The position numbers and the translations under genes are program-made. Shown piece by piece: positions 32,460 to 43,027 of a stretch of 64,000 nt of DNA. The DNA comes from Bathynomus jamesi (lineage: Eukaryota > Arthropoda > Malacostraca > Isopoda > Cirolanidae). A model generated the notes under the pieces. It saw only the letters and a list, made by a program, of their open reading frames with translations, was not told the origin of the DNA and searched no databases. Each line of letters starts with the position of its first letter. Positions within the stretch are counted from its first letter, which is position 1. The stretch is taken from contig JAJOZX010005609.1 of the NCBI GenBank assembly GCA_023014485.1, forward strand, positions 227,001 through 291,000, given 5' to 3'.

Positions 32460-33473
32460 TTAATCATCAATATAATTCCCTTCTTTTTCTATAACCTCCT
32501 CCCACCTGTAGAAAAGTTTTTTTATGCCACGTTCGAAGAAATCCCTTGGTTTTGAGTTAAAAAAAGCGATCACTTCGTTTTCGATAGCTTCCCTGGATTG
32601 CAACTTTTGTCCACCTAGGTGGTGTTGCAGACTTCTGAATAAACGGTAGTCTGAAGGTGCGATGTCCGGAGAATAAGGTGGATGAGGCATTTTTTCCCAA
32701 CCAAATGCCTCCAATTGCGCAGTGGTGATTCGAGCAGTGTGAGGGCGCGCGTTATCCTGGTGGAATAGAACACCTCTGCGATTAATTAATGCAAGGCTTT
32801 TTTCTTGTAATGCCATTTTTAATCGTGATTCAGCTGTGATTGTTTGGTTATCTGGCAGAAGCTCAAAATGAATAATCCTTGCATATCCCACCAAACGCAT
32901 AGCAAAATTTTCTTTGGATGGGGTCCATTCCTTGGCTGAGGTTCAGGCTTTGTTTCACAGCTAATCCACCGATGTCGACGCTTAATATTGTTATAGAGGA
33001 CCCATTTTTCATCCCCACTGACGATCCGATTAAAAAACGGTGCCTGCAGTTGCCGAGAATGCAGTGATGTACAAATATCGATTCGATGTTGAAGATTCGC
33101 TTGTGACAAATCATGCGGAACCCATTTTCCAATCTTCACTACTTTTCCAAACAGCTTCAAATGACAATGAATGGTCATATAGCTCACGCCGAGTTGCAGG
33201 CTAAGTTTTCTTACAGTTACCGTTGGGTTTTCCTCCACTTTTGCTTTCAGCAACTCTTCATCTAACTCATTTGGTCGTCCTGTTCGTTGATAATTAATCT
33301 TTCAGACTGAAGTCTCCATTTCTGAACTTCTCAAACCATCTCTTACACACCCATTCGCTCACAACATCATTTCCATAAACTTTTTGAATGTTTTTTGCCG
33401 ATTCACTATCGTTAGATCCTTTATGGAATTCATACAGCATCACATGTCGAATATGCTCTTTCGTGGGCTTCAT
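32460..33473 (-). pseudogene. mariner transposase (DD34D), frameshifted
   Basis: Starts at ATG 33473 (MKPTKEHIRHVMLYEFHKGS). The helix-turn-helix region runs through SEWVCKRWFEKFRNGDFSL to an early frameshift near 33300, then DEELLKAKVEENPTVTVRKL, KWVPHDLS (mariner WVPHEL motif), VSGDEKWVLYNN (first Asp), a frameshift near 32870, LFHQDNARPHTA (second Asp) and PPYSPDIAPSDYRLFRSLQH (third Asp; mariner YSPDLAP motif). All motifs of a true DD34D mariner are present. The two frameshifts inactivate it. Closest to the SETMAR-like type of animal mariners. Confidence 0.9.
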
Positions 33474-33694
33474 GTTTTTTCAATTACTGTAGTATCGTGG
33501 TGGTGGCGTTGTAACTGTATGAAAAACACCAGAAAAAATATTCATTAGCCTAATCCTATACTAGCCTAAGCCTACACTACCCTAAGTCATTCTGTATCAT
33601 TCTGTATCGTGATAAAACCTGTGTGAACCTGTCGCCGTGTGTATTTTGCAACATTTCTAAAACTATTTCACATTATCTTGAGGTTATTCTATTA

Positions 33695-34149
33695 CACTGG
33701 TCAACACTCATTTTATTGCCAATCATATTAGAGTGATTTTGGGGTAACTTTGTGGTGCTGATTCCGAATATGACATCGGTTTTGCTAGATTGGCTCTAAT
33801 TTATGAAATAATTGGTACCCCATTGAAACACGTAAAAATGCAAAAAATTTAATGTTCAGGCGGAGCCTACTTACAAATCGCATTGAAATTGTCTCAAATC
33901 ATACAAAAGTAAACACATGAAATACATAATGGCATTTTATTCGGTCTCACCATCTAGAATGTTCCGGTAGTTTCCCATATGCACGCGTTATGGTTACGTT
34001 TCCTATTAATTGAGGGTATTCATAATCTCAAGAACTAGAGCCAAATCGGAAAAACTACTTTCATTTTGGAATTCAGCAACCCCAAAATACCCTAAATTCG
34101 TACGAATTTCCTTGGCAACGAAACAAAAAATTTTTTTTGTTGAGCTGTG
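33695..34149. mobile_element. CACTG/TTA MITE
   Basis: 455 bp, noncoding, flanked by TTA (33692-33694 and 34150-34152). Ends: CACTGGTCAACACTCATTTT and, inward from the right, CACAGCTCAACAAAAAAAAT, with further subterminal matches (GGTATTTTGGGGTT-like; GATTTGGCTCTA). Same termini and target as 9483-12464 and 37780-38783. It lies in the 5' untranslated part of the mariner. Confidence 0.75.
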
Positions 34150-34339
34150 TTATCTATCGTCCGTTTTCTAATCGAGCAGAATTTATGTTACAACCTGATA
34201 CTTATGTACTCCCTTACGTTCAAGAAATTTATTCGTTACATACAGCTTTCTCTCACTGAATAACTCTTTCAGCCTACACCCATTATCATTCACTCCTGGT
34301 ACACCATGATATCCCAATACATTATCCTCTGGACCTATG

Positions 34340-34680
34340 CTTCGCGCTCGACGGCTATGGTACACCTGACATTTGATCTTTCTGCTATCCCTGATTTGGG
34401 AAGAGAAAAACTTGTGGCTTTCAATGCCTCAAAACCTCAGTTCCTTCATCTGTTTACTCGTTACAATCTTCCACACGACTATCTCCTTGCCTTCAACAAT
34501 ACACAATTCAATACTTTCTCCTCTCTTAACATTCTTGACGTTTCTTTTTCTCGTGATCTTTCATGGAAAGATCACATACACTCTCCTTCTAAATCAGCTT
34601 CCAAGAGGTTAGGTATGTTGTACCGGCTCCGCAATTTTTTCAAATTGGCGCAAGAAATAGTAAACCTTCTGTAAGCAAAA
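34340..34680 (+). pseudogene. LINE D reverse transcriptase C-terminal fragment
   Basis: Plus-strand frame: LVAFNASKPQFLHLFTRYNL, FNNTQFNTFSSLNILDVSFS and DLSWKDHIHSPSKSASKRLG with MLYRLRNFF. This is the segment just after the catalytic site in a jockey/I-like LINE (FNxxKxxxL, then LGxxxxxxLxWxxHI). Both ends are truncated. Confidence 0.7.
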
Positions 34681-35588
34681 CTTTTGATTTCGAGTTCTCA
34701 CACACACACGAACGTTTCCCATTAAGAAGGAGGCCTCCAACCATATGAGCAGGTTAACTTGAAAGTGAACAACCTACTCCCATTTGTTCTCACTTCATTG
34801 GATTGGAGCCACTTCATCTTGCATATCCATCCCTTTTTGTGTAATTCAAAGCAACTGGTCATAGAAGGCAGAATTTTCTACTTTCATTAATATTTTCCAC
34901 TTTTATTAAGTGTTTCTTGATTAATTTTTCATTATCTTAATGAAGTACATAGTTTTATGTATATAATATATCATTGTTTTTATTGTAAGAAAATTTTTCA
35001 AGGACCCAGGAGAATGTGATGGTTAAAAAAAAACTTACCAGTAGAACTTACCAATAGAAATATGCGAGTAAGTTGCACCTACTGGTGCTTTATTGCTCGT
35101 GTCTGGTTAATTGTCTCTGTATATCATATTTTACATTTTATGTTATTACATGTTATCATATCTTTTCTCAAATCAATTTACATTATCTAAGTTTATAATT
35201 TCGGAGTTGATTTCAACTGTCTACTACTCTCTGAGAGAAAAAGTATTTCCTAACATTCTTATCGCTTTGCTTCTTATATCGGTTTTCTGCCGCTAATGCA
35301 CACATTCACACACCTCTATGTGGAGGTGGGAGGCAGTGGCGTTGTTGACTTACCAAAAACGCCTGAGAGTAAAGTAAGACAAAGGACAAAAATTTCTGAT
35401 CTTATCAAAATATTTTGTATATTTTAAATTGCTGCAAATTTATACACTTATCCGCTGCATTTAACATTTCATGGTTAGAAGTGATCAAAATTTATACCAG
35501 CGAATTTGCTATTTCTGAAATATTGATTAGCGATTAGCTAAACAATTGTTCCTACAATTTAGTTTCTGCTTTACTCTTTATCTATTGC
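34681..35588. other. no gene; possible LINE 3' region
   Basis: Mostly AT-rich. The first ~150 bp may be the 3' end of LINE D. Nothing else recognisable. Confidence 0.4.
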
Positions 35589-35690
35589 TACGTCGTGGCC
35601 AATGTCGTAACACCACTTTCCGTCGATCAGCGAAGTTAAGTGACGTTGGGTCTGGATAGTAGTCGGATAGAGATCGTCCTCTGCGTCCAA
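35589..35690 (+). repeat. 5S rRNA-derived sequence, plus copy
   Basis: Contains GATCAGCGAAGTTAAGTGAC, then GTTGGGTCTGGATAGTAGTC and GGATAGAGATCGTC. These correspond to the middle and internal-promoter part of 5S rRNA (GATCACCGAAGTTAAG; TGGTTAGTA-TTGGATGGG-GACC). The first third (GGCCAATGTCGTAACACCAC) is only partly 5S-like, and the 3' end diverges, so this is a 5S-derived SINE (SINE3-like) or pseudogene, not a functional gene. Confidence 0.65.
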
Positions 35691-35867
35691 AGTATGTAGT
35701 GACCCGTGGTTCGGATCCTAAGCCTTAGGTTCCCTCCTTCATATGACCTTAGGTGTTATTTTTGTTTTGATGCGATTGTTTAACTTCCTTCGCAATATTT
35801 AAAGTCATGCGGAGGAGGGGACCTACAGCTTTGCGTGGAATCCGACCCACGTGTCCCTCATAATTTG

Positions 35868-35968
35868 GACACAGAACGTCTCCCATCCAACTACTCTCCA
35901 GAACCAGAGTCGCTTAACTTCGCTGATAGACGGGAAGCGGTGTTACGATATGGCTTCGACGTAGCCCA
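35868..35968 (-). repeat. 5S rRNA-derived sequence, minus copy
   Basis: Inverted partner of 35589-35690: its complement gives CCATATCGTAACACCGCTTC, ATCAGCGAAGTTAAGCGACT and GGAGAGTAGTTGGATGGGAG. It is closer to 5S rRNA at AGTTGGATGGGAGAC than the plus copy. Both are followed downstream by related sequence (GGTT-CG-ATCC-type tails), so the whole 35589-35968 region can fold back on itself. Confidence 0.65.
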
Positions 35969-36176
35969 CCTTAGATGTTGCGAAGGAGGTTAAACAACCC
36001 CATCAAGCATCAATATTCCTCATCTATTCATATATCTGAAATGAGCATCCGGAACGCAATAAAATAAGTAAAAAAATATGACGGTATGGTTGATTTTGGT
36101 ATGATACAGTGATGCAACTTAGAAAAAAGTGACGATATTACGTACCGCCGCGTACCGACCCACTTTGAGCAATATA

Positions 36177-36600
36177 CAGGTGTCCACAAAGTCCTGTTCC
36201 GGTTTTAAAATTTTATTAAAAAAAACCAAACGAGATCGAATAACGCATTTGGCATTTTGTTGCTTAACTAATGATTTTTTTTTATTTATAAGTTTTAATC
36301 TGAGTGTCACGTTCCTATTCATAGAAGTTCGAACGAAAATGGCGACTACACAGGAGAAAGCTCAATGTGTAATCTGGTTTGTAAAGCTTGGACTGTTTAC
36401 ACTTTATACGCGTAAAGATGCAATCTCTTGTGTACAACTTTGTGTACCGTTGATCTTGGTGGCTGCAGTTCACTTGAGGCACAACGAATAGACTTTCTAG
36501 GGCTGCGTTGGAACGTCTCTTGGACGAGTCTTGGCGAGTCAGTCACATTTCCTGTCTGCCGAAACTTGCAAAACCATCTCCGAATACATTCCATCCGACT
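36177..36600 (+). pseudogene. folded-back mariner remnant
   Basis: A terminus-like CAGGTGTCCACAAAGTCCTG (36177) leads, on the plus strand, to a transposase start at 36339 (MATTQEKAQCVIWF). From ~36380 the sequence reverses: the minus strand from 36594 gives IRRWFCKFRQTGNV, ETFQRSPRKSIRCASSEL and PRSTVHKVVHKRLHLYAYKV, which is the helix-turn-helix region of the same kind of transposase. So the beginning of the gene is joined head to head with an inverted internal part. Right end abuts a LINE D fragment. Confidence 0.65.
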
Positions 36601-37190
36601 CTACATTTGCTGAAATCTCCATTTTAGGATATTTCAATGTTCACCACTACCCTTGGCTTTTCTCCCATTTCGCTAACATCCCTCGTGAACTAGCTTACAA
36701 CTTTTCTATTCTAAATGACCTAGAGCAGATTATACTTGTTATAATGCTCTCCGCAACAGAGAGGAGTCTTTCAGATGGTACTGTCGCCATCCAACTCCTG
36801 ACTCTCACGCAGGAGACTCACCAAAAATTTCTTCATCCGACAAAAATGTGAAAACCTATCCAATTCTAATTCTTCTCGTTCCTTCTAGCATCTAGCTAAG
36901 AACTTCTTCAACAACTTTACTTCCTCTTCTTTCCCTCTTCTTTTCCAGTCCGATGGCTCAGTTGCCCTCTGTTCTCCGGACAAAGCTGAAATCATCACTC
37001 ACACTTTCGCTTACAACTCAACTCTGGACGATTCCGGTGCTGTTCCTCCATCCCCTTCTCCCTCTGACTTAATTACAGTATGTATGAAATTAGAATCTCC
37101 TAGAAAGGTGTTCTTTCTGCAGTATCTGGGCTCAACTCTAGAAAGGCGTACGGTCCTGATGGTGTTCCTCCTGTTGTTCTTAAGAACTAT
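36560..37190 (+). pseudogene. LINE D endonuclease-to-RT fragment
   Basis: Plus-strand pieces: ISEYIPSDSTFAEISILGYF then NVHHYPWL (endonuclease GDFN-HH block, here GYFN), ELAYNFSILNDLEQII, and further on FFNNFTSSSFP, SDGSVALCSPDKAEIITHTF and GLNSRKAYGPDGVPPVVLKN (start of RT). This is an earlier segment of the LINE than 34340-34680, yet lies downstream of it, so the two are separate copies or rearranged. Stops and frameshifts throughout. Confidence 0.65.
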
Positions 37191-37779
37191 CCGTTTAATA
37201 GCCAGTACAATATCTGATTGACATAAGAATTTGCAACTTGCATCAATTAATGCTTACAACTATTTTTGTACAAAAAACACTGAAATTATGGATATTTTTT
37301 ATTTTTCATATATTTTATGATGTTCCCAAACTGGAAACGTTGGCATGTCGGTCATAAGATTTATGAGAATATATAAGGATTATGATAGTGTAAACCAATA
37401 TAAAGCTTATGTAAAATGTTTATTTCACTGTAGAAAATATATTTGAGTAACTAAACTGAACCATTTTTTTTTACGCAGAAGAGAAGAAATATCAAGTTTG
37501 ATATATATATATATATATAGGCAGATCTAGAAATTGCGAGGCCCTAGGCCTATATATATGAAAATATGGATTTAATTATCGGTACTATACCAGCAATATT
37601 AGAATCCTGCATAGACAGAACTATGCCAGCACTTAAAAATTAAACCAAACCAAAATAATCACGCATGGAAATTGTATAAGAAATATAAATAAACCATACA
37701 AATAAGTATAAATTATAATATGAATCAAGATTTGTATCGAAAATATAAGACAATGATTTCTAAGATTTATATAATATTA

Positions 37780-38783
37780 CACTGCCCAACAAAAAAAATA
37801 TATTTGCTGCTGATTTAATTCTAAGACCTGTTTCTGGATAATATTGATGTGCTGATTTCAAACATCACCTTAGATTTTGTCCATCACATCAGGTTTTCGT
37901 GCAATGCAATATGCCTATTTTGGGTGATCCATGAGGGCGCTTATCAAAATTGATGATTTTTGAGACCTGTTAACAGCTGTTTTGCTGTTCAAATTTTATC
38001 TGTGGAATACGCAAATCTGTGTATTAAATCTAAAGGTCATGTACAACATATTAAAATCTTGGGTATCTGTGATTTCCCCAGGTGTGAGCGTGACGTCATG
38101 ATCCAAAAAGTCTGAAAATTATAAAGATCTTGTAAAGGATTTACTTGTAAACTTTCAGCAGTTGGGTTGCAACATGAGCATTAAAGTTCACTATCTCAAC
38201 AGTCATCTGGATAAATTTAATTAAAATCTTGGTGATGTTAGTGAAGAGCAAGGTGAAAGGTTCCACCAAGATATCAAAGTGATGGAAGAACGATACCAAG
38301 GAAGATGGGATACCCATTGATGGCTGACTACTGCTAGAGCCTGCAAAGAGATTGTCTTGACATCTCTCATTCTAGGAAGTCCTATAAGAGAAAATTTATC
38401 AGCACTGAAAAGTAAGAAAACAAGAAAAAGACAATGTTAAGAAAACTGGTCCCGTGCTTGCTTTAATATGGATTCATTTTTTGCTTATTTAAACACTTTT
38501 AATCACTTTATGTGTCAATATTACCATTGTATATTAAAGTTCACTCCCTGCACAATTGTTTACTTTTCCATGCTGATTCTGAGTATGTAAAAACTTATTT
38601 TTTGAAAAGAAAAAAAATTGGGCATAACCCTGCCAAAATGCGATATCTCCAAAATATCCGTATTTGATTGCTCGAAAACCTGACGTGATAGGCAAAAACT
38701 AAGGTGATTTTTTAAATCAGCACACCAAAGTTACCTAAAAACAGGTGTTAGAATTAAATCAGCAAAATTGGTGTTGGGCAGTG
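37780..38783 (+). mobile_element. CACTG/TTA transposon, deleted copy
   Basis: 1,004 bp flanked by TTA (37777-37779 and 38784-38786). Ends CACTGCCCAACAAAAAAAAT and, inward from the right, CACTGCCCAACACCAATTTT, with shared GCTGATTTAATTCTAA and AACAGGT-type blocks. Carries only the end of the transposase. Third member of the family described at 9483-12464. Confidence 0.85.
38128..38412 (+). pseudogene. CACTG/TTA transposase C-terminal remnant
   Basis: Gives KDLLVNFQQLGCNMSIKVHY, LNSHLDKF, a stop, then NLGDVSEEQGERFHQDIKVM and EERYQGRWDTH, another stop, and after a frameshift SRKSYKRKF-like sequence. This aligns with the last ~95 residues of the transposase at 9765-10050, including the GERFHQD block with its conserved Glu. 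It is inactive. Confidence 0.85.
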
Positions 38784-38909
38784 TTATAGGTAATGACTTT
38801 CCATAGTATACAAACGTTTTTCATATGTGATGTATAAGAGATGTTGACATTTCATTTTTTATAATAGTGAGCGATCGACTTATCAGGCTAAATATTAATG
38901 CTTTAATAT

Positions 38910-39300
38910 TTGGTTCAGATGCTCCTTGAATATTACAGCAATGCTTTTCTACTTTTCTTCGAGCTAATTAAACTCTTCAATTAATTGAGAATAATCTAAT
39001 GAATTTGTTACATCGTTTTCTATTGATAACATAACTAATGATTGCAATCTCGCTTGAGACATGGTGGAACGCAAATGTTTTAATAAGTTTGAGACGCGAG
39101 AAACTTCTTTCAGCCGAAGCAACAGTAACTGGGATGGTTAATACTATTCGAAGTGCAACATAAACATTAGGATAAATCTCACTTAGTTGTTTTTGCACTA
39201 TATAAACAAGGGCATTTCCGAGATCTGTTTTCTCAGGTATAAACCTGCAAAGTACTTTAAGTTCTTCATAGAGTTCTAAATCATTAATATCACTTGAACA
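38910..39300 (-). pseudogene. hAT transposase C-terminus (ZMYM1-like type)
   Basis: The complement gives EIYPNVYVALRIVLTIPVTV then ASAERSFSRLKLIKT, and MSQARLQSLVMLSIENDV in another frame near 39055. IPVxxASAERSFSxLKxIK is the dimerisation domain of hAT transposases of the kind found in zinc-finger MYM-type domesticated proteins. Only this 3' part remains. A frameshift follows LIKT. Confidence 0.8.
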
Positions 39301-39387
39301 GAACGCGCAAAACGGCTTGAGCGAGGCCCCCTTTGGCGGGAGGCCCTAGGCGATCGCCTAGTTCGCCTATAGCTAAATCCGCCTCCA

Positions 39388-40722
39388 AGTTGCATGCCCT
39401 TGCAATCAAAGGCCGCTACTCTCTCTCTCTCTCTCTCCTTCAGGTGTACCCCTCCCCCTTTGGCTCCTTCTAAGCCAACTGGCTGATTAGGAGCCTATAA
39501 GACAACGCCTACTCGGCTGAAGTCTTAATATGCACTTGGCTCCTCCCAGGTGAACACCTCTCCTCCTTTCTCTCCTTTCTCTTGGGGGATAACGCCGCCT
39601 CCAAGTTTCATGACCCCTTGTTGCACCTGCAGCATCCCCCACCCCCCTTTGGTTTTTTGCAACACCCCATTGCAACCCCCCTTTGCAACAACCCTCACCC
39701 CCTTTCAACACACCAAACATTTGCAACATTGCAACATTGCGTAATAAATTGCAACATTCCTGCACTCTTACCTTTTGCGGCTATACTACTCATCTTCCGC
39801 AGATGGCGACGCCGAGGACGAGGAGCTGTCTTCAAGAGTAGCAGCTTCTGTAACCGTCTTGGCCCGCTCGAATTCCCGGTGTCGTCTCTCCTCCTGCTGT
39901 TCCTCTCGACGCCTTTTCCTACTCTCCATTTGGGCCAGCTTCATGTCTGCCGATCCCATACTGCTCTCTGTTGGGTCATCCTGCTGACTCTTGTAGAAGA
40001 GCTTGTCTTCCTCGTTTGTCATCATAGAAACGGCATTGGAATGACCAATATCGAGGATTTCGTTCTTGAGTTCCGCTTTCAACATGTCCTCCGCAACACG
40101 ACAGCTCTCCTCGGATCTGTTCCTGCTTTTCACCAACTTGTCGTAACGCTGGAGCAGAGCTTCCATTTTCCGAAGGGCGCTGTCCCGCCTCATAGTAGGG
40201 ATCTTTGCTCTTTTCCAGAACACCATCACAGCATCCAAACAGAGGTTCAGACATTTTCTCCGTCCTAGGCTTTCCTGTTGTTGATGGAAGAAGCACTTTT
40301 GCAAGACTTGCAACTTCGTCGGCAAGCGGCTACCCAGGATCTCCTTATTCGGGTGTCCGATGAGCCAAACCTCTTTCTTGCTTCGAGTTGCCATGTTTAT
40401 CTGCAATGAGGAAATATACGAATTAGAAAAGAGTACAAATACAAACGGTAGACACAACGAGGACAAAACTCGACAACTGACACGAAGGACAGAGAGCAGT
40501 GCACCCTTCCGTCAGGAAGCAAGGCAGTCGACTAATACTAGAACAGCTGAAATTAGAAATACCTAAGCAATCTGAAGCGTCAAATCTCGGGACCCTTAAA
40601 CGTATTCTGATCTGGTTGAAACCTGTTCAGACGAGTTTCCTCGGCAAAAGGAACAGGGGCATCAATGTGGATTGAACTTCCTTCCACTTCATCCATCAAC
40701 CACACTGCCGTGAAACACCCTA
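39388..40722 (-). mobile_element. second MULE-like element, 5' half
   Basis: Its 5' terminus, read inward on the minus strand from 40722, begins TAGGGTGTTTCA, like the TAGGGTGTACC of the element at 12970. It runs through the first coding exon (40394-39786) into an apparent intron (donor CAAAAGGTAAGAG at ~39770). The 3' half is not here: it lies at 54868-55232. Outside the terminus the bases CTGTGCAT (40723-40730) are the exact complement of the ATGCACAG that follows the 3' terminus at 55233, as if both were one insertion. The left limit, ~39388, where the hAT remnant ends, is approximate. Confidence 0.65.
39786..40394 (-). CDS. MULE-like transposase, N-terminal exon
   Basis: From ATG 40394 (MATRSKKEVWLIGHPNKEIL): GSRLPTKLQVLQKCFFHQQQ, then LDAVMVFWKRAKIPTMRRDS, ALRKMEALLQRYDKLVKSRN and a C-terminal acidic serine-rich tail (ATLEDSSSSSASPSAEDE). 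It corresponds block by block to the N-terminus at 13447-13760 (ILGRLQADI; WQKACIPTIDI), so it is the start of the same transposase family. The next bases, after one stop, are TATAGCCGCAAAAG/GTAAGAG, a good splice donor. The exon is intact (203 codons), but no second exon follows in this orientation. Confidence 0.7.
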   Translation of the reverse strand: MATRSKKEVWLIGHPNKEILGSRLPTKLQVLQKCFFHQQQESLGRRKCLNLCLDAVMVFWKRAKIPTMRRDSALRKMEALLQRYDKLVKSRNRSEESCRVAEDMLKAELKNEILDIGHSNAVSMMTNEEDKLFYKSQQDDPTESSMGSADMKLAQMESRKRRREEQQEERRHREFERAKTVTEAATLEDSSSSSASPSAEDE

Positions 40723-40873
40723 CTGTGCATTGTTCTTAACCACCTCAACTCACGTGTTGTATATATATCTATATTATTAGTTATCATCTAGTTTGAATTA
40801 GTTAGGATGTTATATTATTGTATTGTATTAGTTGTACTGTATTGTATTAATTGTATTGTATTAATATCATTCT

Positions 40874-40884
40874 AGAGGGGAGAG
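40874..40884 (+). promoter_or_regulatory. putative polypurine tract
   Basis: AGAGGGGAGAG lies just before the LTR start at 40887. This is the position where plus-strand synthesis of an LTR retrotransposon is primed, so the sequence 40731-40886 is probably the last part of the internal region of the LTR element. Confidence 0.55.
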
Positions 40885-41385
40885 CCTGTAAAAATGAACA
40901 ATGAATAATTCCTATATAATCTTTATATTCAAATATTCATTTTTACATAAGGACCAAACTTGCATAATGCAAGTTTGGATGACTTTAGTATTCAATGTAT
41001 GGTAAATTCTTTAACCTATTATTATTTATATGTTGTTCATTCATACGTCCATTTCCTTTCTTGACCTTTATCTTTTGTTAATTTTATTTATTATTCATTC
41101 AACTACCTATTGTCTACCTATTGTGTGACTACCAATATGTGTACAAAACTTTATGCATTCGTACATGTTCGCAAATGAGCATGATCACGTACGTAGTTAC
41201 CTTATATGTAAGTACGTTCACATGTTTTCGTTTTATTTCTTTTCTTTAAATTAATTAATTTCTCGCAATACTCATAAATGCTTATGCAAGTGTTCGAATT
41301 CCGCTGACAGCGGCAGAAGCGAGAGCTTCTGAGGTGAAAATCTCTTCTCGCTTGCTTCTAATTTATAAAACAATATTGTGTTTTT

Positions 41386-41426
<41 letters not shown>

Positions 41427-41628
41427 CGTATGTGCCCATGTACTTCATGTTATACATCTAACATCCTAATTGTCTATAAATATGAAACACTGTAAAAAAA
41501 ATCTATAGTTAACTGCTTAATTGTAATTAACTGTAATACTTTAATGGTCAGAACGTTTTTGATAGTTTTCGTTGCTAGAACGCTTTATCTTATTCAGTGT
41601 ATTCAGAGATCGAAAAAAAAAAGTTACA

Positions 41629-42992
41629 ATGGCTGGACCGCAGAAACTGAAGGCTGAATGTGCGACGTGTGGAGCAAACCAGTGGGTGACGAACCTCAAA
41701 GAAGCCTTCGAGAAGATCAACCACTCCAGCATGTGCCGCTTTTGCGAACTCATGCAGTTTTACGAGAAGCTAGAGGAGAGGGTCCGGCGGCTCGAGTCGT
41801 CCAGATCGGCTGTTGGAGGTGCGGTGGTCACTGACGCGGCTGCGCCCTCCAACCCGGAGCTCATTGAGAGGATAGCTGACGTGAAAAAGCGGTCCAGCGA
41901 TGGACTGGACAGAGCTCGGGACCGCGGAGAAAGGTTAGAGGTGCAACCGGGGGCCAGGGTACAAAATCAGTGTCAGGAGTCGCCAGCGACCCACGTGGAA
42001 TGCACGGAACCGCGGCGCAAGCTGGAGGGCGCAAAAAGGGGGCCGATAAAGAAAAAGGGTTGGAAGGGACCTATTGATGGCCCAAAGAAAATGAAGGATG
42101 TCGCTGCCGGTCGTGGTCGTGTGGTGTAAGTGCGGCCGAGTCTATGGGTGGCGACGGGTATCGAAAGGTCTCGGGCAAGAAGGCTGCGAAGCCGAAGCCC
42201 GAGACCCCGGTTGCTCCTGTCAGGACCTCCAACCTCTTTAGTCTCCTGTGCGCGAAGGAGAAAGACACCGTTTTAATTGGGGACATGCACATTAGGGACC
42301 AGGAGAAGTACTTTTCTTCTGCAAACTGAGACAAGAGGAAGGTAAGGTGCTTACCCGGTCGGGGAACGGCGCATTTAAGGAAGGAATTAGAGAAGCTGCG
42401 CGTGGCTAGTCGGAGGACTGCGATCGTTGTCCATGCTGGTGGTAACGACCTGTTCCTCAAAGGCGGTAGGATAGGTTCAACGGAAGAGATCATCACTGAG
42501 ATGATGTCTCTTGCGGATGATCTAAAACTGAAGACAGGCAGGGGAATGTTGATGGGTATTTTACCGCGGATGAATGCCAGTGACCACGCGCTCAGTAAGG
42601 TCATTGGCATCAATGAGAGGGTGCAAGATTTGTGCGTCCCACTGGGCGTGAAGTTTGTTGACCCGTTCGACGCGTTTTCGGGTAGGTGAGACCTATATCA
42701 GAGGGATGGTGTCCACCTCAATGTCAAGGGTAAAGGTGTGCTAGGCACGCTGCTTGACCGGCACCTATACCGTATGGTGAAGTCAAGCCCGGGGACTGAT
42801 GATGAGCCCCCACCGGGGAGAGATGATGTTGAGCCGGTGGCGGACGTACCTTCAACTGAAGGGTGCGTCCAGGTGTGTGACCCTCCTTCCCCGTTGGAAG
42901 GGGCTCAGCCCCCTGCGGAAGTTGCCCCCGCGTTGGTGAGTGGCTCTTCAACTCCCGACAGCTCTGGCTGTTCGGGAAACGGGTCGTGCTAG
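41629..42992 (+). pseudogene. LINE B ORF1: zinc motif, coiled coil, SGNH esterase
   Basis: Begins at ATG 41629 (MAGPQKLKAECATCGANQWV). A C-x2-C...C-x2-C zinc motif (CATCGA; CRFCELM) is followed by a predicted coiled coil (YEKLEERVRRLES). After a frameshift near 42125 comes an SGNH/GDSL-type esterase fold: VLIGDMHIRDQEKYF (block I, where the usual Ser is Met), LPGRGTAHLRKELEKL, AIVVHAGGNDLF (Asn block) and DGVHLNVKGKGVLG (final Asp/His). Stops at ~42328 and ~42688 split it. An esterase in ORF1 is established for CR1-like LINEs. The tail is Pro-rich. The GDS-to-GDM change would remove the nucleophile, but the copy is dead in any case. Confidence 0.8.
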
Positions 42993-43027
42993 GGGGCGGT
43001 CAGAATAGGGAAGGCTCCCTCCGTGCA

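Larger units (their letters stand above)
32335..34198 (-). mobile_element. mariner element with nested MITE
   Basis: Inverted repeats TAAGGTTGTAACATATATTC (32335) and, inward from the right, TCAGGTTGTAACATAAATTC (to 34198), both followed by TGCTCGATT. TA flanks each side (32333-32334; 34199-34200). Without the nested MITE (33695-34149 plus TTA) it is ~1.4 kb, close to a standard mariner. Confidence 0.85.
29897..34337 (-). mobile_element. RTE-like LINE C, minus strand
   Basis: A non-LTR retrotransposon running from its endonuclease (34337) to the end of its RT (29897), broken by a hAT MITE (31890-32195) and a mariner (32335-34198). The pieces join across both insertions: KGVHKY ends at the mariner junction 34199, and the reading continues left of 32335. 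The left end abuts LINE A copy 2, with no visible spacer. Clade is inferred from RT motifs (RTE or a close relative). Confidence 0.75.
37521..39387 (-). mobile_element. hAT element remnant with nested transposon
   Basis: The left end GGCAGATCTAG with GGCCCTAGGCC and the right end (read inward) GGCGGATTTAGC with CGCCTAGGGCCTCC look like a diverged inverted-repeat pair. A hAT transposase C-terminus lies near the right end on the minus strand. A CACTG/TTA element (37780-38783) is inserted in it. The 8 bp duplication could not be found, as the left flank is a (TA)n tract; element borders are approximate. Confidence 0.55.

Noticed and set aside
35589..35968. Functional 5S rRNA genes
   Set aside because: Only the middle part is 5S-like, the 5' third and the terminator are missing, and the copies are inverted and diverged.
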